Below, in pieces: positions 60,673-64,000 of a stretch of DNA of 64,000 bases. The DNA is from Saccharothrix sp. ST-888 (GTDB lineage Bacteria > Actinomycetota > Actinomycetes > Streptomycetales > Streptomycetaceae): the NCBI RefSeq assembly GCF_000955975.1, contig NZ_JYJF01000018.1, positions 12,253 through 76,252 of the forward strand, in the 5' to 3' direction. The position numbers and the translations under genes were made by a program. The notes under the pieces are model-generated. The model was not told the DNA's origin. It saw only the letters and a program-made list of their open reading frames with translations, and made no database searches. Numbering within the stretch: the stretch's first letter is position 1; every line of letters begins with the position of its first letter.

Positions 60673-61341
60673 TCAGGCCGTGCGCTCACCCTCCGGTGCG
60701 GAGTGCCACTGCCAGGAGGTCAGCCGGGGGTGCTCGGGGAGGGACACCCGGCCGGTCGCCCAGAGCAGCGTGCGCCAGCGGTCCTCGTACGCCGGGGCGC
60801 TCGGGAACAGGCGCGCCAGGACCCGGTCACAGAGGTCGGCCGGCGGCGCCCAGACAAGGCCGAGGCCCTCGGCTATGTCGTGCACGTGGACCAGGGTCTC
60901 GACCACGCCCATCGCCGCGAAACCCTCCGGATCGGAGAGCCCCAGGCTGTGGTACGCCCGGACCTTCGGCGAAGTCACCGCCACCATCGCCGCCAGCAGC
61001 GCCCCACTCGCCTCCAGCACCTGGAGCAGCCCGCCGGGGCCGGCCGCACGGTCGGCGAAGACCGTGTTCCTCGGGCTGCCCGGACGCTCGCTGACGTACC
61101 GGAACGGGACGTAGCCGTCCACCGGGGGGGCGGCGGGCCCGAGCTGCGCCGCATAGGAGAACAGGTCGTCGGCCAGGTGCTCGGCGGTCTCCCAGCAGTC
61201 CCACTCCAGCGGGCCCGCCTTGGCGGCCCAGCCCGCCTCCGCCCCGGGCCCGCCGCGCAGGGCGGCCAGCGCGAGCCCGACGGCGAGCCGGACGTCGTCG
61301 GCGGTGACGGGCTGCGGCGAGATGTGATCGATTCGCGTCAT
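60673..61341 (-). CDS. DinB-fold protein (mycothiol-dependent maleylpyruvate isomerase type)
   Basis: The 222-aa protein resembles the MDMPI N-terminal / DinB four-helix fold: GPLEWDCWETAEHLADDLFSYAAQL carries the first metal-binding His, and GVVETLVHVHDIAEGL the His-x-His-Asp pair, a set that would bind a divalent metal. Family members use mycothiol as a thiol cofactor, for example in isomerisation or conjugation; the substrate is not inferable. The ATG at 61341 is used; a long in-frame N extension is unsupported. It precedes the YchJ gene on the same strand by 82 bp. Confidence 0.75.
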   Translation of the reverse strand: MTRIDHISPQPVTADDVRLAVGLALAALRGGPGAEAGWAAKAGPLEWDCWETAEHLADDLFSYAAQLGPAAPPVDGYVPFRYVSERPGSPRNTVFADRAAGPGGLLQVLEASGALLAAMVAVTSPKVRAYHSLGLSDPEGFAAMGVVETLVHVHDIAEGLGLVWAPPADLCDRVLARLFPSAPAYEDRWRTLLWATGRVSLPEHPRLTSWQWHSAPEGERTA

Positions 61342-61446
61342 ACCACCGACCGTACCAACCGCCCATGACACTCCGTCACCCGATTGATGCCGCCGGTCAG
61401 CGCCCGGGCCGGTCCGCAGCCGCACGGCCGGGGGAGGTGGTCGGGC

Positions 61447-61641
61447 ATGCCGTGGGGGAGAGCCGCTCAGTGGTACGTCATCCGACGGAACATCACCCGG
61501 CGGACCGTCGCCCGGGTGGGCGCACAGCCGGACGAACCGGACAGTGGTCGTCGCCTCGACCACCGGACGGCCTGGGCCGACCTGGGACGACTTTCCGGTT
61601 GGGGACCGGTCGAGGACCGGCGGAGAGGCGGCATGCGATGA
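61447..61641 (+). CDS. Possible 64-aa basic protein upstream of a secreted protein
   Basis: The ATG at 61447 has GGGGGAGGTGG about 7 nt upstream, a near-perfect ribosome site. The 64-codon frame ends 7 bp before the next gene. The product is Arg-rich (AAQWYVIRRNITRRTVARVG), without signal peptide or known family. Third positions are less GC-biased than in neighbours, which weakens the case. The remainder of 61342-61446 should contain the divergent promoters. Confidence 0.4.
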   Translation: MPWGRAAQWYVIRRNITRRTVARVGAQPDEPDSGRRLDHRTAWADLGRLSGWGPVEDRRRGGMR

Positions 61642-61648
61642 TCGGGGG

Positions 61649-62674
61649 ATGGTGATACGGCAGGCTGCCGCGCTCGCGGCGTCGGGTGTACTCGTGTTGG
61701 CAGCCGCAGCGTTACCGGTGGCACCGGCGGTGGCGGAGAGCAGCCTCCCACAGCAGGAGTTCACCATCGGGGACCCCCGGATCACCGAGTCCAGCGGCCT
61801 CGCCGCGAGCACTGCGCACCCGGGTGTGTACTGGACGCACAACGACAGCGGCGACGGCCCGTACGTCTACGCCGTCGACGCGCACGGGCGTACGGTCGCC
61901 CGGATCACCCTGCGCGGCGTCGAACTCCGGGACGCCGAAGCGATCTCACTCGGCCCCGACGGGCAGCTCTACCTCGCCGACATCGGGGACAACCTCGACG
62001 GCAGCTGGTCCGAGGTGTGGATCTACCGCTTCGCCGAGCCGGAGCAACTGGAGGACCGGACGGTGGACGCCGTCCGCTACCGGGTCCGCTACGAGGACGG
62101 ACCGCGCAACGCCGAGGCGCTGATGGTGCACCCGCGCACCGGCCGGGCGTACATCGCCAGCAAGCACGAGCGGAGCGGCCACCTCTACCAGGGGCCCGAA
62201 GAGCTTTCGCCGACCGGCATCAACACCTTCCGCCGGATCGCGGACGTACCCTGGGTGACCGACGGAGCCTTCTCCCCGGACGGCACCCGGCTCGTGCTGC
62301 GCGGGTACTTCTGGGCCAACTCCTACCGCTGGCGCGACGCTTCGGCCGATCCGATCGAGCCGCTGGGGTCGGTGGGCGTGCCGTTCCAGCGCCAGGGCGA
62401 GTCGGTCACCTTCGCCACGGACGGCCGATCGGTGCTGTTCGGCAGCGAGGGCAAGGACAGCGCGGTGTGGCGGGTCCCGCTCCAGGGGGACCAACTCCCC
62501 GACACCGTGGCGGAGTCCGGCTCATCGGCCGCCTCCGCTGCGCCCAGCGGGTCTGCTGCGCCGTCCGGCCAGGGCCGGACAGCCGCCGCCGGTGCCTCGC
62601 GGGTGCTCGGCCTCGGGCTCTTCGTCCTCGCCGCCGCGCTGATGATGCGCAAGCGCCGCAGGCGCGCGGGCTGA
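61649..62674 (+). CDS. Secreted beta-propeller-like protein with C-terminal anchor
   Basis: The 341-aa protein has a signal peptide (LAASGVLVLAAAALPVAPAVA, cleaved near residue 29), then a beta-rich domain with phrases such as GLAASTAHPGVYWTHNDSGD, YLADIGDNLDGSWSEVWIYRF and ALMVHPRTGRAYIASK, which resemble the blade repeats of esterase-like or phytase-like propellers. After a Ser/Ala/Gly stalk is a second hydrophobic helix and RKRRRRAG, a stop-transfer anchor; the layout resembles wall-anchored proteins but no LPxTG is seen. A carbohydrate or phosphoester role is not shown. Confidence 0.8.
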   Translation: MVIRQAAALAASGVLVLAAAALPVAPAVAESSLPQQEFTIGDPRITESSGLAASTAHPGVYWTHNDSGDGPYVYAVDAHGRTVARITLRGVELRDAEAISLGPDGQLYLADIGDNLDGSWSEVWIYRFAEPEQLEDRTVDAVRYRVRYEDGPRNAEALMVHPRTGRAYIASKHERSGHLYQGPEELSPTGINTFRRIADVPWVTDGAFSPDGTRLVLRGYFWANSYRWRDASADPIEPLGSVGVPFQRQGESVTFATDGRSVLFGSEGKDSAVWRVPLQGDQLPDTVAESGSSAASAAPSGSAAPSGQGRTAAAGASRVLGLGLFVLAAALMMRKRRRRAG

Positions 62675-62700
62675 ACGGCCCGGGGCATTCTGACGAACTG

Positions 62701-64000
62701 TCAGCTGACTTTCGAGTGGGCCTGTCCGGTGAGCCCGAACGCGGTGATGAGGAGCCGGCTGGCGTAGGGGGACTCCGCGCCGACGACGCCGGTCGGATTG
62801 AGCGAGTAGACCGCCTTGCGGCGGAGATCGCGGGTGGCGAAGACCCCGCTGGTGTAGCCGGGCCGGGAGCCGGTCTTGCCCCAGGCGACCACGCCGTCCT
62901 TCTCGACCCGCTCCAGCCCCATGCTCATACAGGCCCGGGAGGTCGGCCCCTTGCCGCAGGAGTCGTTCCGGTCGTTCGGCAGGTCCGGGACGGTGAAGAG
63001 CTCCTCCTGGACGGAGGGCGGCAGCAGCCGGCCCTTGAAGAGTGCGGAGATGAACCGGTCCAGGTCGGGTGCGCTGGAGATCAGACCGCCCTCCGCCCAC
63101 GGCCAGGGGCTCTGCTCGGTGACGTCGGCCAAGGAGGTTCCGCCGGTCGACTGCCGGGGGAGCGTGTCGCCGTCCGGGGTGGTCACGGCCAGGTAGGCGT
63201 GCGAACTCGGGTGCAGCAGCCGGACGTTGTCGGCATCGGGCACGGAGGTGTCGTGCAGGCCGAGCGGGCGGATGATCCGGTTCTGCACCTCGTGCGCGTA
63301 GCTGTGGCCGGTGACCCGCTCGATGACCATCCCGGCGAGGAAGGTGTTCATCCCGTTGTACTGCTGCGCGGTGCCGGGCTCGAAGCTCATCGACTGGCCG
63401 TCCAGCGTGGCGACGACCTGCTGCGGGGTCCAGCTGTCCAGCCGGTGGGCGGCGAACCAGGCGGTGGAGCCGTCTCCCCACATCTCGTCCGAGCCGGTGG
63501 GCAGTCCGCTGGTGTGGTTGAGCAGTTCGCCGACCGTGACCGGGGGGAACCCGGCAGGCAGCACACCCGGCAGGTAGTGCTGGACCGCTTCATCGAGGTC
63601 CAGCCGTCCCTGGCCGGCGAGTTGCAGGACGACGGCCGTGGTGAACACCTTGGAGATGCTGCCGATCCGGAACCGGCCGTCGGGATCCACCGCCTGCCCG
63701 GTCGCCAAGTCGCCGATCCCCGAGGCACCTTGGAAGCCTCCCGCGCTCCCGGTGACCCGGACGAACGCGCCGGTGACGTCGGCGGCGGGGCGCTGGCCGA
63801 GAGCCGTTCGGATCGCGGCCGGGTCGAGCGGCGGCAGCTCAGCCTCCGGCTCGGTCGCGGTCGCGGTCGCTGCGGTGGCGGTGGCGGTGGCGGGCGCGGC
63901 GCCGACGGGCGCGGCGAAGGCGGGTGCGCCCGTACCGACCGCGACCGAGACCAACAGGGCTGCGCCGGCGGCCAGGCCGGCCCAACGGGTCCGGTTCGTA
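62701..64000 (-). CDS. Serine hydrolase, class C beta-lactamase fold, 5' end cut off
   Basis: The frame is open through base 64000 on the minus strand, so the first codons lie outside. A signal peptide (WAGLAAGAALLVSVAVGTGAPAFA) is visible, followed by the serine beta-lactamase / D-Ala-D-Ala carboxypeptidase fold: SISK with the nucleophile Ser (FRIGSISKVFTTAVV), FEPGTAQQYNGMNTFLAG at the YxN block, and WGKTGSRPGYTSG with KTG. The YxN block reads Tyr-Asn-Gly, so the usual Asn is shifted or replaced. Exported, it would act on peptidoglycan or an ester. Confidence 0.88.
   Translation of the reverse strand, partial: TNRTRWAGLAAGAALLVSVAVGTGAPAFAAPVGAAPATATATAATATATEPEAELPPLDPAAIRTALGQRPAADVTGAFVRVTGSAGGFQGASGIGDLATGQAVDPDGRFRIGSISKVFTTAVVLQLAGQGRLDLDEAVQHYLPGVLPAGFPPVTVGELLNHTSGLPTGSDEMWGDGSTAWFAAHRLDSWTPQQVVATLDGQSMSFEPGTAQQYNGMNTFLAGMVIERVTGHSYAHEVQNRIIRPLGLHDTSVPDADNVRLLHPSSHAYLAVTTPDGDTLPRQSTGGTSLADVTEQSPWPWAEGGLISSAPDLDRFISALFKGRLLPPSVQEELFTVPDLPNDRNDSCGKGPTSRACMSMGLERVEKDGVVAWGKTGSRPGYTSGVFATRDLRRKAVYSLNPTGVVGAESPYASRLLITAFGLTGQAHSKVS

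Overview
The window is very GC-rich (third codon positions almost all G or C), with GTG starts, 4-bp ATGA/GTGA overlaps and long antisense open frames. Its families include a streptophobe-type membrane protein, DUF6777, an FHA-ABC exporter with an adjacent Ser/Thr kinase, DUF1876 and a mycothiol-type DinB fold. Together these point to a Streptomycetaceae chromosome (Streptomyces or Kitasatospora type). I found no rRNA, tRNA, CRISPR array, insertion sequence or integrase. The layout is that of a chromosome with accessory pieces, not a mobile island.

Left part (1-17.2 kb): end of a tyrosine phosphatase gene, a metal-receptor-like protein, an AEC permease, an MFS exporter behind three identical-type operators, a small secreted protein, a nucleoside-sugar epimerase with a zinc-knuckle-like insert, endonuclease VIII, a uridine-kinase-like protein without a P-loop, an HD hydrolase, and a coupled pair (56-aa acidic protein plus Rv1738-like DUF1876). 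Next comes the most unusual locus (8968-12064): a STAND protein (half GT-B-like domain, NB-ARC, TPR) followed on the same strand by a 34-codon gene for a secreted peptide, with two abutting 15-bp repeats between them. A DacB-type PBP4 and a TetR/FAD-monooxygenase divergent pair with two perfect operators complete this part.

Middle (17.2-38 kb): FHA-FHA-ABC exporter, small protein and Ser/Thr kinase (an Rv1747/PknF-like set); lysA; a divergent streptophobe/DUF6777 pair; DUF2277; then a GntR regulator divergent from a coupled five-gene catabolic operon (APC permease, glutamine-synthetase-like ligase, gamma-glutamyl hydrolase, aldehyde dehydrogenase, SDR) that reads as a gamma-glutamylation route for an amine or amino alcohol. 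It ends at a perfect terminator facing an MMPL transporter, whose TetR gene is divergent with two operators between. An agmatinase and a frameshifted PucR remnant follow.

Right part (38-64 kb): a 1290-aa PAS/GAF/PP2C/HATPase phosphatase, a ROK sugar kinase, two secreted or uncharacterised proteins, an AurF-like diiron oxygenase, an NlpC/P60 endopeptidase, a one-module NRPS (C-A-T) with a DHA2 exporter, an HTH-STAND-WD40 protein with two seven-bladed propellers, then SGNH hydrolase, M1 aminopeptidase, YchJ protein, a DinB-fold protein, a cell-wall-anchored-looking secreted protein and the 3' part of a serine hydrolase gene that runs off the right edge.
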